This document shows, one piece after another, positions 30,085-37,173 of a stretch of DNA of 40,521 bases. Position numbers and translations under genes: made by a program. The notes under the pieces are model-generated. The model was not told the origin of the DNA. It searched no databases and saw only the letters and a program-made list of their open reading frames with translations. The DNA comes from a virus: the IMG/VR virus record IMGVR_UViG_3300032931_000308, positions 1 through 40,521 of that record. One strand, written 5' to 3'. The number at the start of each line of letters is the position of its first letter. Positions within the stretch are counted from its first letter, which is position 1.

Positions 30085-30465
30085 GTGGACGCTGATGAAC
30101 TGAAACTTGTACTGGAAAACCACAAAAAGTGGTTGGCTGGCGAGGCTGGCGGCGTATATGCCAACCTGCACGGGGCCGACCTGCGCGGGGCCGACCTGCG
30201 CGGGGCCGACCTGAGCGGGGCCGACCTGAGCGGGGCCAACCTGCACGGGGCCGACCTGTGCAGGGCCAACTTAGAATTTTCTTGCTGGCCATTATGGTGC
30301 GGTAGCAAGAACGTCAAGATAGATGCCCAATTTGCAGCCCAATATCTGGCCCACTTTTACGTCTTGGATTGCGATGATCCGAGAGTCAAGGCGTTACAAC
30401 AAGCAGTTTTCGAGTTCGCCCAGACTTGCCACCGGGCCGTAGAATTGGGACTGAAAAAGGAGTGA
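30085..30465 (+). CDS. Pentapeptide repeat protein
   Basis: This 126-residue protein has a helical N terminus ([18 protein letters not shown]), eight pentapeptide repeats of the A(D/N)LxG type ([20 protein letters not shown] and so on), and a C-terminal helical part. The repeats form a quadrilateral beta-helix. In plasmids and phages such proteins can mimic DNA, but most have no known role. The start is GTG at 30085 after AAGGAG. The repeat DNA is itself periodic (GGGGCCGACCTG units), so copy number may vary by slippage. Confidence 0.8.
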   Translation: MDADELKLVLENHKKWLAGEAGGVYANLHGADLRGADLRGADLSGADLSGANLHGADLCRANLEFSCWPLWCGSKNVKIDAQFAAQYLAHFYVLDCDDPRVKALQQAVFEFAQTCHRAVELGLKKE

Positions 30466-30566
30466 ACGATATTATCGCCCATCCATGCGCATTCGCGTTA
30501 CTCATCGTTCTGTTCTTCGCAACCCTGATGTATACCGGGCGGCAGATAGCACGAGGGAAGAAATAA
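30462..30566 (+). CDS. Tiny membrane protein
   Basis: This 34-residue ORF starts at a GTG overlapping the previous stop and reads [18 protein letters not shown], then [15 protein letters not shown]. It would be a one-pass membrane protein with a basic C terminus. The Shine-Dalgarno AAGGAG is very close to the start, so the exact start is uncertain. Its stop directly touches the next ATG. Confidence 0.45.
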   Translation: MNDIIAHPCAFALLIVLFFATLMYTGRQIARGKK

Positions 30567-30812
30567 ATGGCCGTGATGACTGACCTCGTGCCCGGCAGGA
30601 CAAAGATCATTTGGAAGCACAAACGCTGGATGACCAGTTCCGATTTGGTTCCCGGTCTCTATCTCGGACGATCACCAACACATCCTATGACGCGCATCCA
30701 CATCCTGGTGTGGTGCATCCGAAATGGCAAATTGTACGAGAAGGACATGACGCAAATCGATCCAATTAACATCATGACCCTGGAGCAATATTATGGATCA
30801 AGAGTTAAATAA
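30567..30812 (+). CDS. Hypothetical early protein
   Basis: This 81-residue protein reads MAVMTDLVPGRTKIIWKHKR, then a beta-rich part with HILVWCIRNGKLYEKDM. No family is recognised. It starts directly at the stop of the preceding small ORF and overlaps the next gene by 20 nt, in line with the compact early operon. Confidence 0.5.
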   Translation: MAVMTDLVPGRTKIIWKHKRWMTSSDLVPGLYLGRSPTHPMTRIHILVWCIRNGKLYEKDMTQIDPINIMTLEQYYGSRVK

Positions 30813-31110
30813 ACGTGTGGCAGTTGAGATAATGAGGCGACAGGTGCTTTCTCCCAAAACTAATGGGACTTCAGTAATACCTATCCCCGATTACAGCGGT
30901 GACATTGCCGCGGCGTGGTTAGTGGTGGAGGAACTGGAAAAGCGCGAACTACAAATTGTATTGTTATATTCTCAAGGATGGAGTTGCCGACTGTGGAAAC
31001 GAAAACCATATACCCTGGTTTTGTCAGTACAGCCCACCGCCCCTCTCGCCATCTGCCACGCCGCCCTGGACATCTGCGAGAAGTTGCGTGAGGCGCAGGC
31101 GGCGAAATGA
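30793..31110 (+). CDS. Phage ABA sandwich domain protein
   Basis: This 105-residue protein matches the small phage ABA-sandwich family: VAVEIMRRQV, then PIPDYSGDIAAAWLVVEELE, an LQIVLLYSQGWSCRL strand, and PTAPLAICHAALDICEKLRE at the C terminus. The PDYSxDIxAAWxVVE and PLAIC motifs are the family signature. Its biochemical role is unknown. It overlaps genes on both sides by 4-20 nt. Confidence 0.75.
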   Translation: MDQELNKRVAVEIMRRQVLSPKTNGTSVIPIPDYSGDIAAAWLVVEELEKRELQIVLLYSQGWSCRLWKRKPYTLVLSVQPTAPLAICHAALDICEKLREAQAAK

Positions 31111-31553
31111 GTTATTGGCTAAAACTCTACATCGAGATCCTCGATGATACCAAAATAGCCAAAATAAGCGATTTTCAGTTTAGGATATTTATGTTGTGCT
31201 TACTGTTCGCCAAAGAACTTGACAAGAACGGCCAACTAGCACCGGCGGGTGATATTGCGTGGCGTTTGAGACTTCCTGAGAAACCAGTCTCTGATGCGCT
31301 GTTAGCGATGAAGCGAGTCGGGATAGTGGATGAGAACGAACGTGGTTGGTTCATTGTCAACTTTGCGAAACGGCAGGCACTTAGTGATAGCGCTGAGCGT
31401 GTAAGAGCATTCAGGCAAAGAGAAAAAGAAAAGAAAAAAGAACTAGATGTAACGGGTGTAACCGTTACATCCTCTTCCTCTCCTCTTCCTCTTGATTCTG
31501 ATTCTTCCTCTTCTTTAACACAAAAGCGAAAATTAACTGAATGGGAATATTGA
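31107..31553 (+). CDS. DnaD-like replication initiation protein (N-terminal domain)
   Basis: This 148-residue protein begins YWLKLYIEILDDTKIAKISD, then a winged-helix part (LAPAGDIAWRLRLPEKPVSD, ALLAMKRVGIV) and WFIVNFAKRQALSDSAERVR, the usual start of phage replisome organisers that load helicase at the origin. After residue 108 the sequence is low-complexity and Ser-rich (TVTSSSSPLPLDSDSSSS) and then stops, so the C-terminal DnaD-type domain of longer relatives is missing. Confidence 0.55.
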   Translation: MSYWLKLYIEILDDTKIAKISDFQFRIFMLCLLFAKELDKNGQLAPAGDIAWRLRLPEKPVSDALLAMKRVGIVDENERGWFIVNFAKRQALSDSAERVRAFRQREKEKKKELDVTGVTVTSSSSPLPLDSDSSSSLTQKRKLTEWEY

Positions 31554-31554
31554 C

Positions 31555-31803
31555 ATGCCTAAAACCATTGTCTTTAATGTGATCTTTGATTATCACACGC
31601 CAAACCTGGTTGGGCAGTTGCGGGTGAACGAGATAAACGGCAAGGGCATTAATAAGTGCATAGTAGGTTTTTGCCGGAGGTTGGCGGATGGCGACTGGAT
31701 TACGAAGTGGCATGCTGGCACGCCGACATCAAGACGGCGAGCGATGCGAGTTGCGCCCCAAGCGCAGGCGAACATAAATACCAACCCGGAAACGAGCGAA
31801 TAA
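31555..31803 (+). CDS. Hypothetical protein
   Basis: This 82-residue protein starts 1 nt after the replication gene. It reads MPKTIVFNVIFDYHTPNLVG, then INGKGINKCIVGFCRRLADG and a basic, unstructured-looking end. No family is recognised. Position in the replication block suggests an early function. Confidence 0.45.
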   Translation: MPKTIVFNVIFDYHTPNLVGQLRVNEINGKGINKCIVGFCRRLADGDWITKWHAGTPTSRRRAMRVAPQAQANINTNPETSE

Positions 31804-31825
31804 TGGAATAGTAAAGGAGTTAACG

Positions 31826-32341
31826 ATGGCAACGTATAAGGAAGTTACCCAAGAAGTGCTGCACCTGGTAGAGGAGCTGATCGCCGAATTCCATAATGCC
31901 CTCTGTCCCTGCAAAATTGGGCTTGTGTTCCGGGACGAAGCTGGATCATCTGGCGGTAGAGCCGTGTTTGCGAAATCCAGCAAGGCTCCTACTAAGCTCC
32001 AGCCACTTTTGCAGGATGAGTTAGACATCATCATTGAAATTGCCGAGGACAAATGGACGAAGTTGGCCAGCGAACAACGGCGGGCATTGCTCGATCACGA
32101 ATTGTGCCATATCGCGATGGGCAGCAACGGCTGGACAATCCGAGCGCACGATATCGAGGAATTTGGTGAGATTATCCAGCGTTATGGCTTATGGAATTAC
32201 TCGCTATATAGCCAGGCCACAACACTCGCGAAGGCTGCCGCGCAAATGCCATTACCGCTAAAGATGGATGTGTCGTACACCAAAGGTTCGTTGGTCGCTT
32301 TGAAACCAGAACAACTAGAAAAGATTGGCACGGAGGCGTGA
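31826..32341 (+). CDS. Putative phage metallopeptidase
   Basis: This 171-residue protein contains a zincin-like active site, RRALLDHELCHIAMG (HExxH form HELCH), preceded by a beta strand KIGLVFRDEAGSSGG and helical DIIIEIAEDKWTKL. It resembles the phage metallopeptidase family found beside recombination or replication genes. The third zinc ligand and substrate are unknown. The Shine-Dalgarno AAAGGAG is close upstream. The next gene starts 1 nt after its stop. Confidence 0.65.
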   Translation: MATYKEVTQEVLHLVEELIAEFHNALCPCKIGLVFRDEAGSSGGRAVFAKSSKAPTKLQPLLQDELDIIIEIAEDKWTKLASEQRRALLDHELCHIAMGSNGWTIRAHDIEEFGEIIQRYGLWNYSLYSQATTLAKAAAQMPLPLKMDVSYTKGSLVALKPEQLEKIGTEA

Positions 32342-32342
32342 G

Positions 32343-32531
32343 ATGAACGCCTGGTTTTGGAGCATCCTGGGATGGCTGGTAGATCATATTCCGGTGCGCT
32401 GCGAGTTGTGCCATGCCTGGGCGTGGCGCATGGACGTGCGCTTCGAGCAGGTGATAACCGGCCACAAGGTAGCTATGTGTGGCGAATGTCACGCTAAAAT
32501 TTTCGAGCCGATTCGATTTGGGCAGAACTAA
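32343..32531 (+). CDS. Small zinc-ribbon protein
   Basis: This 62-residue protein has two CxxC knuckles, CELCHAW and CGECHAK, about 26 residues apart, which should hold one zinc ion. It begins MNAWFWSILGWLVDHIPVRC. The start is two bases after the metallopeptidase stop, and its stop overlaps the homing nuclease start. Such small zinc proteins may bind nucleic acid or a partner protein. Confidence 0.55.
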   Translation: MNAWFWSILGWLVDHIPVRCELCHAWAWRMDVRFEQVITGHKVAMCGECHAKIFEPIRFGQN

Positions 32532-33007
32532 TGAAACAGATCGAACTTACTCAAGGTAAATTGGCACTGGTTGACGATGAAGATTATGAGTGGATTAACC
32601 AATGGAAATGGTGTGTGACTAATAATGGTTACGCCCAAAGACACGATCGAGGAACAATAGCCTTAATGCATCGGGTCATATTGGGAGCCACAGTTAGCGG
32701 TCATAAAGTTCAAGTTGATCACATCAATCATAATAAATTAGCTAACCGGCGTTCAAATTTGAGGTTTTGTACTCCAAGTCAGAATAAAGCAAACATTATC
32801 AAACAAAAAAATAATTCAGGCCAATACAAAGGCGTCAGTTGGGATCGACAACTCAAGAAATGGAGAGTCAAAATAACTCAAAACCAAAAACAGATGTTTA
32901 TAGGTCTATACGACGATCCTGTTATTGCGGCGCAAGTCTATAATGAAAAGGCCATTGGATTATTTGGCGAATTTGCATGTCTCAATAAAATTCAAGAAAG
33001 GATTTAG
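32531..33007 (+). CDS. AP2-HNH homing endonuclease (copy 2)
   Basis: This 158-residue protein is a paralogue of the one at 27048. It has the MKQIELTQGKLALVDDEDYE module, an HNH core (HRVILGATVSGHKVQVDHIN with NKLANRRSNLRFCTPSQNK) and an AP2 domain (GQYKGVSWDRQLKKWRVKIT through YNEKAIGLFGEFACLNKI). It is A+T-rich compared with neighbours and overlaps the preceding stop by 1 nt. It is a selfish homing gene. Confidence 0.9.
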   Translation: MKQIELTQGKLALVDDEDYEWINQWKWCVTNNGYAQRHDRGTIALMHRVILGATVSGHKVQVDHINHNKLANRRSNLRFCTPSQNKANIIKQKNNSGQYKGVSWDRQLKKWRVKITQNQKQMFIGLYDDPVIAAQVYNEKAIGLFGEFACLNKIQERI

Positions 33008-33008
33008 C

Positions 33009-33617
33009 ATGCAACCCCAATATTACAAAACCCGTATGGTGATGGTGACACTTCTATTTGCTTTGCTGCTGAGTGCGTGCGGCTTGAAGGATGCCAGACC
33101 GGGGGTGGTGAAAGCCACTCACGAGGCGGTTGATATGAAAGCTCTTGATGCGGCGAAGAATCTTACCGCCAATGGCAATGCAACCGCCCTGCAGGTCGCG
33201 GCAATCGCCGCCGTTCTGGACAAGGTTCCTGATGCCTTCATGGTGTACAACTCAGCCAAAGATTTGGCTGTCTATGCCGCTCCCATTACAAATGCCGGCG
33301 TCACCGCGTGGCAGGTCACCTTTCTGGATACCGCTCGCGTCGCTATTGTAAGTTCCGAAAGAATTATCGGAGAACTCGGTGGCGTCCCCAGCGAGATCAA
33401 GACTGTGGGCGAAATGAAGGCCTTTTTGTCTGGCGCTGGGTTCAAGGAAGTTTCTGTCCTTGGAGCTATGATGGCTGAGGTAACCTCAAGCGCACGCTTG
33501 GCTATGGGGTTCTTGCGTTCCATCGGTTCGTACAATGTAACCATCGTTGTGATCCCGGGCTACTTCTTTGACCCGGCCGTGAACCCTTTCGTCCAGGACA
33601 CATCAAATCAGCAATAA
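33009..33617 (+). CDS. Phage lipoprotein (unknown role)
   Basis: This 202-residue protein has a lipoprotein signal: basic YKTRM, a hydrophobic stretch MVMVTLLFALLLSAC and a lipobox LSAC. The mature part is Ala-rich and helical (AVDMKALDAAKNLTANGNAT, DTARVAIVSSERIIGELG). It would be anchored in the cell envelope. Phage lipoproteins often block superinfecting phages, but no family supports this here. The start at 33009 is preceded by GAAAGGA. Confidence 0.6.
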   Translation: MQPQYYKTRMVMVTLLFALLLSACGLKDARPGVVKATHEAVDMKALDAAKNLTANGNATALQVAAIAAVLDKVPDAFMVYNSAKDLAVYAAPITNAGVTAWQVTFLDTARVAIVSSERIIGELGGVPSEIKTVGEMKAFLSGAGFKEVSVLGAMMAEVTSSARLAMGFLRSIGSYNVTIVVIPGYFFDPAVNPFVQDTSNQQ

Positions 33618-33630
33618 CAGGGAGGTCGCT

Positions 33631-33822
33631 ATGAGTAAAACTGCATTACACATCAATGAAATCTTGGTCGTCCCGGAGCAGCTGTGGTGGAGACTCGAAG
33701 TACGCCTAGCGGCGGTCTTTGATAAATTCGTGCAGCAGCTAGTGCGTTTTTCTGCGAGGTGGCAAACCCGCGTTCAGGGTTGCCACGGCAGCACCATGAT
33801 CCTGAGGGATGTCGAGCAATAG
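33631..33822 (+). CDS. Hypothetical protein
   Basis: This 63-residue protein has GGGAGG upstream of its ATG. It reads MSKTALHINEILVVPEQLWW and a helical RLEVRLAAVFDKFVQQLVRF, amphipathic with Trp residues. It may lie on the membrane surface. No family is recognised. Confidence 0.5.
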   Translation: MSKTALHINEILVVPEQLWWRLEVRLAAVFDKFVQQLVRFSARWQTRVQGCHGSTMILRDVEQ

Positions 33823-33836
33823 GTAGGAGGTGTGGA

Positions 33837-34088
33837 ATGTTCAGGATGATGCGGTTACGATTACAAATAAAGTTCTGGAAAGCGCTTGGGCGACTGGCGA
33901 TCTGGCTGCGGGATGAGGGGCAGCGCGCCTACGCGTGGTATGAGCAGCATTCGCCGATGAAGATTGTGACGGACGGAAAGCCGCAAATGTGTACCCATGT
34001 CTACGCGTGCCCATACGCAAAAATGTGGCAAAAGGCCGATGAGGGCGTATGGGAAGGTAATATTTATGGAACCGATGGCACGCCATGA
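33837..34088 (+). CDS. Hypothetical protein with amphipathic helix
   Basis: This 83-residue protein starts at 33837 after TAGGAGG. It has a basic amphipathic helix (MMRLRLQIKFWKALGRLAIW) and a C-terminal part with two Cys (MCTHVYACPYAKMW). No family is recognised. Its stop overlaps the next start by 4 nt. Confidence 0.5.
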   Translation: MFRMMRLRLQIKFWKALGRLAIWLRDEGQRAYAWYEQHSPMKIVTDGKPQMCTHVYACPYAKMWQKADEGVWEGNIYGTDGTP

Positions 34089-34345
34089 CCTCCATACAGC
34101 TCACGCATGATGCCGCTGCCCGCACGCTTCGCAATCTGGTTCACGACCAGGGCGACACCGATACATTTGACGCCTACGCGTTTATCCTGGATGAACTCCG
34201 ATTCGCCAACAACAAATCTGACCATCTTCAGCGCATGCTGGACAAGCTGCGCCGTGAATACGCCCTGTTGGTCTCGGATACCTTACGCGACCAGGATCGG
34301 CGCAACCAGGCCACCGTGAGAGCCGTGGCAGAAAAAGGAAAATAA
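34085..34345 (+). CDS. Hypothetical helical protein
   Basis: This 86-residue protein is almost entirely helical: AAARTLRNLVHDQG, FDAYAFILDELRFAN and RMLDKLRREYALLVSDTLRD. The last part could form a coiled coil. It overlaps the previous gene by 4 nt and ends 1 nt before the next ATG. The function is unknown. Confidence 0.5.
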   Translation: MTSIQLTHDAAARTLRNLVHDQGDTDTFDAYAFILDELRFANNKSDHLQRMLDKLRREYALLVSDTLRDQDRRNQATVRAVAEKGK

Positions 34346-34346
34346 G

Positions 34347-34613
34347 ATGGAAGAATTACAGCACAATGAAGTTTTGAAACAATACCCGGATGAGCTAGCG
34401 GAACTGCGCAAGGTAAAGGCGGAGCTTTTCCCGGTCAGGGTAACCGTGGCGGAAGATATTGACAGCGGAACTATACAGTTAACCATAGGTAAAGGAACGC
34501 TTACCTTGACTTCGAACCAGGCGCGTGACCTGGCCACAGAACTGCGTAAGGCCGCCAACAAGCTCGGTGCGCAGCGCTTCGAGCAGGATAAGAAGAAAAA
34601 GCGTAGACGATGA
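34347..34613 (+). CDS. Hypothetical protein with basic tail
   Basis: This 88-residue protein has an acidic helical N terminus (YPDELAELRKVKAELFPV), a beta hairpin (GTIQLTIGKGTLTLTSNQ), a helix and a strongly basic end (EQDKKKKRRR). The basic tail suggests nucleic acid contact. It overlaps the following gene by 4 nt. Confidence 0.5.
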   Translation: MEELQHNEVLKQYPDELAELRKVKAELFPVRVTVAEDIDSGTIQLTIGKGTLTLTSNQARDLATELRKAANKLGAQRFEQDKKKKRRR

Positions 34614-34843
34614 AACCTATCCGTTTCATGGAAGCGAATAAAGACCTATTGAAACCAGAAGGCATGAGCGATCTTGATTGTGGATCGTTGCCAGTTTTTA
34701 CTGATGGTCGATATTGCATTTCTTGCTGGAAACCCAACCTAAAAGAGCGATTATCAATATTTATATTCGGTAAAGTTTGGTTATGGGTCATGAGTGGTGT
34801 TACACAGCCGCCTGTTGCAATAGAAGGAAAGAAAACTGTTTGA
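34610..34843 (+). CDS. Conserved phage protein (MKPIRF...QPPV type)
   Basis: This 77-residue protein is of a type that I recognise from many phage genomes: MKPIRFMEANKDLLKPEGMS, a CGSLPVF strand, CISCWK, and LWVMSGVTQPPVAI at the end. Cys residues are likely structural. No function is known to me. It overlaps the previous gene by 4 nt. Confidence 0.6.
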   Translation: MKPIRFMEANKDLLKPEGMSDLDCGSLPVFTDGRYCISCWKPNLKERLSIFIFGKVWLWVMSGVTQPPVAIEGKKTV

Positions 34844-34871
34844 AAATAACAAGAAAAGAAAGAGGCAGACA

Positions 34872-35096
34872 ATGAAGCCGCGCATTCCTGAGGTGGTTCA
34901 TTTGCCGGTTACATTTCATGCGATGAAAGACCATGTAGTGGCCGTGTTCAAGATAGATTCGCCTGTTGTCGGTGTCAGCACTTTCGGCGTTCGCTTTGAA
35001 AGCCCAGAACAGTTGTTAGAGTTTTTCTCCCAGATGATGGAAAAGGCTGTGAAAGTATGGCCGGACAACGAGTGGATCCAAGAGTATTTGTCGTAA
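34872..35096 (+). CDS. Hypothetical protein
   Basis: This 74-residue protein has two beta stretches (VVHLPVTFHAMKDHVVAVF and GVSTFGVRFESP) followed by a helix (EQLLEFFSQMMEKAVKVW). It lies 28 nt after the previous gene with GAAAGAGG upstream. No family is recognised. Confidence 0.5.
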   Translation: MKPRIPEVVHLPVTFHAMKDHVVAVFKIDSPVVGVSTFGVRFESPEQLLEFFSQMMEKAVKVWPDNEWIQEYLS

Positions 35097-35107
35097 TAGG
35101 AGAAAAG

Positions 35108-35314
35108 ATGACCGGCAAAAATCTCTTTACAGCATTTTGTTTCCTCGGTATTTGCGTGGCAACGGCCATCCTGGTAGTATTGCGTTTACTTAAACTAACC
35201 GCCTTGTCGCCGTGGTTGCCAATGGCAATATTTGTTGCTTTGCTGCTTCCGGTATTCATCGCCTGGATCGTGGTGGTGATATTCGCAAGCACAAATGTGA
35301 GTCAATATAAATAA
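35108..35314 (+). CDS. Small two-pass membrane protein
   Basis: This 68-residue protein has two hydrophobic segments (LFTAFCFLGICVATAILVVL and MAIFVALLLPVFIAWIVVVI) joined by a short loop. The start at 35108 has TAGGAGAAA upstream. It could be a holin-like or exclusion protein, but the lysis module is elsewhere and nothing decides this. Confidence 0.55.
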   Translation: MTGKNLFTAFCFLGICVATAILVVLRLLKLTALSPWLPMAIFVALLLPVFIAWIVVVIFASTNVSQYK

Positions 35315-35325
35315 GGAAATCTTCA

Positions 35326-36060
35326 ATGGGAAAAACTACTGGAATTTCTTGGACAGATCATACACACAATTTTTGGTATGGATGCACTAAAATTTCGTCC
35401 GGCTGCAAAAATTGCTATGCCGAAAGGGATATGAAACGGTTCGGTAAGGATTTTAGTAAACTTACTCGGTCAAAAGATTTTAATGCCCCGCTTCGCTGGA
35501 AAGAACCAGCTCGTGTATTTATAAACTCGTGGAGCGACTTCTTTCATCCCGCCGTGCCCACTTATTGGTTGGATGATGCCTGGGAAATTATACGTAAAAC
35601 GCCGCATCTGACCTACCAGATATTGACAAAACGGCCTCAGAATATCGAGGCCATGCTGCCTCGGGATTGGGGGCAGGGCTGGCCCAATGTCTGGCTTGGT
35701 GTATCCGTGGAGAACCAGCAGACCGCGGATGAGCGCATCCCCTGGTTGCTGAAAACGCCCGCGGCAGTGCGGTTTGTGAGTGTGGAGCCCATGCTGGGGC
35801 CGGTGGATTTGTATGGGCATTTTCATCATATTGATGAGGGATTGGGGCATGATTACAACCCCGGTATCAATTGGGTTATCGCCGGGTGCGAGAGCGGCCC
35901 GCAGCGGAGACATGCACCAAGGATCTGGTTTCGATCGCTGCTCTATCAATGCAGAGAGGCGGGCGTGCCGTTTTTCCTGAAGCAAATGCAAGGTGATAAT
36001 GGCGAGTTCAATAAACATCCCGAATTGGACGGGAGGGTATGGGATGAGTTCCCTGGCTGA
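35326..36060 (+). CDS. DUF5131 / phage Gp37-Gp68 family protein
   Basis: This 244-residue protein carries the family motif GISWTDHTHNFWYGCTKIS with CKNCYAE, a three-cysteine cluster. Other landmarks are VFINSWSDFFHP, YQILTKRPQNI, NVWLGVSVENQQ, RFVSVEPMLGP and WVIAGCESGPQRR. The family is often grouped with radical-SAM-like TIM barrels and in bacteria can be paired with a three-Cys-motif partner in defence contexts. No partner gene is present here. Activity in phages is unknown. The next small gene starts inside its 3' end. Confidence 0.8.
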   Translation: MGKTTGISWTDHTHNFWYGCTKISSGCKNCYAERDMKRFGKDFSKLTRSKDFNAPLRWKEPARVFINSWSDFFHPAVPTYWLDDAWEIIRKTPHLTYQILTKRPQNIEAMLPRDWGQGWPNVWLGVSVENQQTADERIPWLLKTPAAVRFVSVEPMLGPVDLYGHFHHIDEGLGHDYNPGINWVIAGCESGPQRRHAPRIWFRSLLYQCREAGVPFFLKQMQGDNGEFNKHPELDGRVWDEFPG

Positions 36061-36241
36061 CCTAAGGTCCCTGCTCGTGACCCTCCTCTGCGCCGTGGGC
36101 GCATGCGCGGGCGTGGGTACACTCGTTGCTTGGCTGGTGTTGAAGGCAAACAATGCGGAGGTGGCATCAGGCGGTGGCGGGCCTTCGTGGGACGAGATCA
36201 AACACCAGGTACTAATCGAGAGGCAGCTAAACAGGAGGTGA
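36044..36241 (+). CDS. Small membrane protein
   Basis: This 65-residue protein overlaps the DUF5131 gene end by 17 nt, with GGGAGG upstream of its ATG. It has one hydrophobic segment (LLVTLLCAVGACAGVGTLVA), then a Gly-rich linker and a charged tail. The function is unknown. Confidence 0.5.
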   Translation: MSSLADLRSLLVTLLCAVGACAGVGTLVAWLVLKANNAEVASGGGGPSWDEIKHQVLIERQLNRR

Positions 36242-36242
36242 A

Positions 36243-36776
36243 ATGCCTAAGCTCACAGGAACACTCTATACCATTGAATTACATGGCTACATTTGCCCGG
36301 ATGGTTGGCCGCGTGTACTGGCTGAGATGTTCGTGATTGGGTATTTATCCAAGCCACCTGACGAAATAGCCAATTTTCCGCGTAGCTTGGGAGGTGGTTA
36401 TGGTTTGACAATCCGCCACATAGCGCCGCCGCTTATACCCATGAAGACCGAAACCCTTGCGCGTGTACGCAAACTACGCCTCGAGCGCAGGCTAGAAGCT
36501 AAGTTCCCCATGTTTGCAGAACAATTTTTCGCTGAAGAAATTATCAAGAAATCCGAGTATTACAACGGAGAGACGCGGGCAGACATCGAGCGCGAGCGCG
36601 TGGAGGTCCTGGAAGCCGAACATCAAAGATACGATGCGTTGATGGCGCGGCCCGGGCAATTGATTATATATGCCAACGAGCCGGACGCATGCAAACGCAA
36701 GTCAGAAGCATTACTGGCCGAGATAGCAGACATACGAGCAAGGCATCCACCGAAGGAGCCGCATGCAACCCCCTAA
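36243..36776 (+). CDS. Hypothetical protein
   Basis: This 177-residue protein has a beta-rich start (LTGTLYTIELHGYICPDGWP) and a helical, charged second half (RVRKLRLERRLEAKFPMFAE, then ERERVEVLEAEHQRYDALMA). No family is recognised. It starts 1 nt after the upstream stop, preceded by AGGAGGTGA, and overlaps the next gene by 14 nt. Confidence 0.5.
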   Translation: MPKLTGTLYTIELHGYICPDGWPRVLAEMFVIGYLSKPPDEIANFPRSLGGGYGLTIRHIAPPLIPMKTETLARVRKLRLERRLEAKFPMFAEQFFAEEIIKKSEYYNGETRADIERERVEVLEAEHQRYDALMARPGQLIIYANEPDACKRKSEALLAEIADIRARHPPKEPHATP

Positions 36777-36966
36777 CCCGTGTACCAGTTGGAGCCAGCT
36801 CGCCCACGTGCTCCCAGTGGAACAGCGCGAGCAGCTGGCGGCGATCATCCTGGCGAAGATACAAACTGGATGGGGCTGCATCGAATTAATTATTAAAGAC
36901 CATCATATTTTAGAATTTCGTAATACCGATTTCGTACCCGCAATAAAACCTAAGGTTGATCCATAG
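36763..36966 (+). CDS. Hypothetical protein
   Basis: This 67-residue protein reads MQPPNPCTSWSQLAHVLPVE, then QREQLAAIILAKIQTGWGCI and a basic, Ile-rich end. No family is recognised. It is the last gene of the early run before the pseudoknot RNA. The promoter for that RNA overlaps its stop codon. Confidence 0.45.
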   Translation: MQPPNPCTSWSQLAHVLPVEQREQLAAIILAKIQTGWGCIELIIKDHHILEFRNTDFVPAIKPKVDP

Positions 36967-36983
36967 GAGCTTAATGGTATAAT
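36956..36983 (+). promoter_or_regulatory. Sigma70-type promoter for RNA element B
   Basis: TTGATC (36956-36961), a 16-bp spacer and a perfect TATAAT (36978-36983) form the promoter. The predicted start, about 7 nt downstream, is 36990, the first base of stem P of RNA element B. Copy A has the same promoter-to-stem spacing. Confidence 0.75.
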
Positions 36984-36989
36984 ATCCCC

Positions 36990-37088
36990 GTCACAGATAC
37001 GCGGCGCTTTTTATTTGCCGATAAAGTCCCGTCATTTTGCGAAGCGTCCGTATCTGTGACAAGAACTGGCAAACGCAAGATGACGGGA
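36990..37088 (+). ncRNA. Pseudoknotted structured RNA element, copy B
   Basis: Order of parts: P strand GTCACAGATACG (36990-37001) with CGCTT (about 37005-37009), the block TTTATTTGCCG (37010-37020) holding R, Q CCCGTCATTTTGCG (37028-37041), P' (AAGCG to CTGTGAC, 37042-37060), AAGAACT-GGCAAA with R', and Q' CGCAAGATGACGGG (37075-37088). P pairs 12 + 5 bp with an internal loop; Q pairs 14 bp with one G-U; R is TTTGCC with GGCAAA. Compared with copy A the unpaired blocks are the same and the stems are different in sequence. It precedes pentamer array 3 and the cassette at 37174. Confidence 0.75.
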
Positions 37089-37100
37089 TTATATTTTATA

Positions 37101-37170
37101 ATGGCGTGGCGTGGCGTGGCGGGGCTGGGCTGGGCTGGGCTGGGCCGGGCTGGGCAAGGCAAGGCAAGGT
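37101..37170. repeat. Pentamer array 3 (NNGGC on plus strand)
   Basis: Fourteen perfect-phase units: ATGGC, GTGGC x3, GGGGC, TGGGC x4, CGGGC, TGGGC, AAGGC x2 and AAGGT. The last unit is followed by TAG-ATG of the GIY-YIG gene, so AAGG of the array doubles as its Shine-Dalgarno site. Several GGG runs spaced by CT make a G-quadruplex possible. Confidence 0.9.
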
Positions 37171-37173
37171 TAG

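Noticed and set aside
30014-30317. Minus-strand ORFs rich in Ala, Pro and Arg over the pentapeptide gene
   Set aside because: They are translations of the complementary strand of the pentapeptide repeat DNA.
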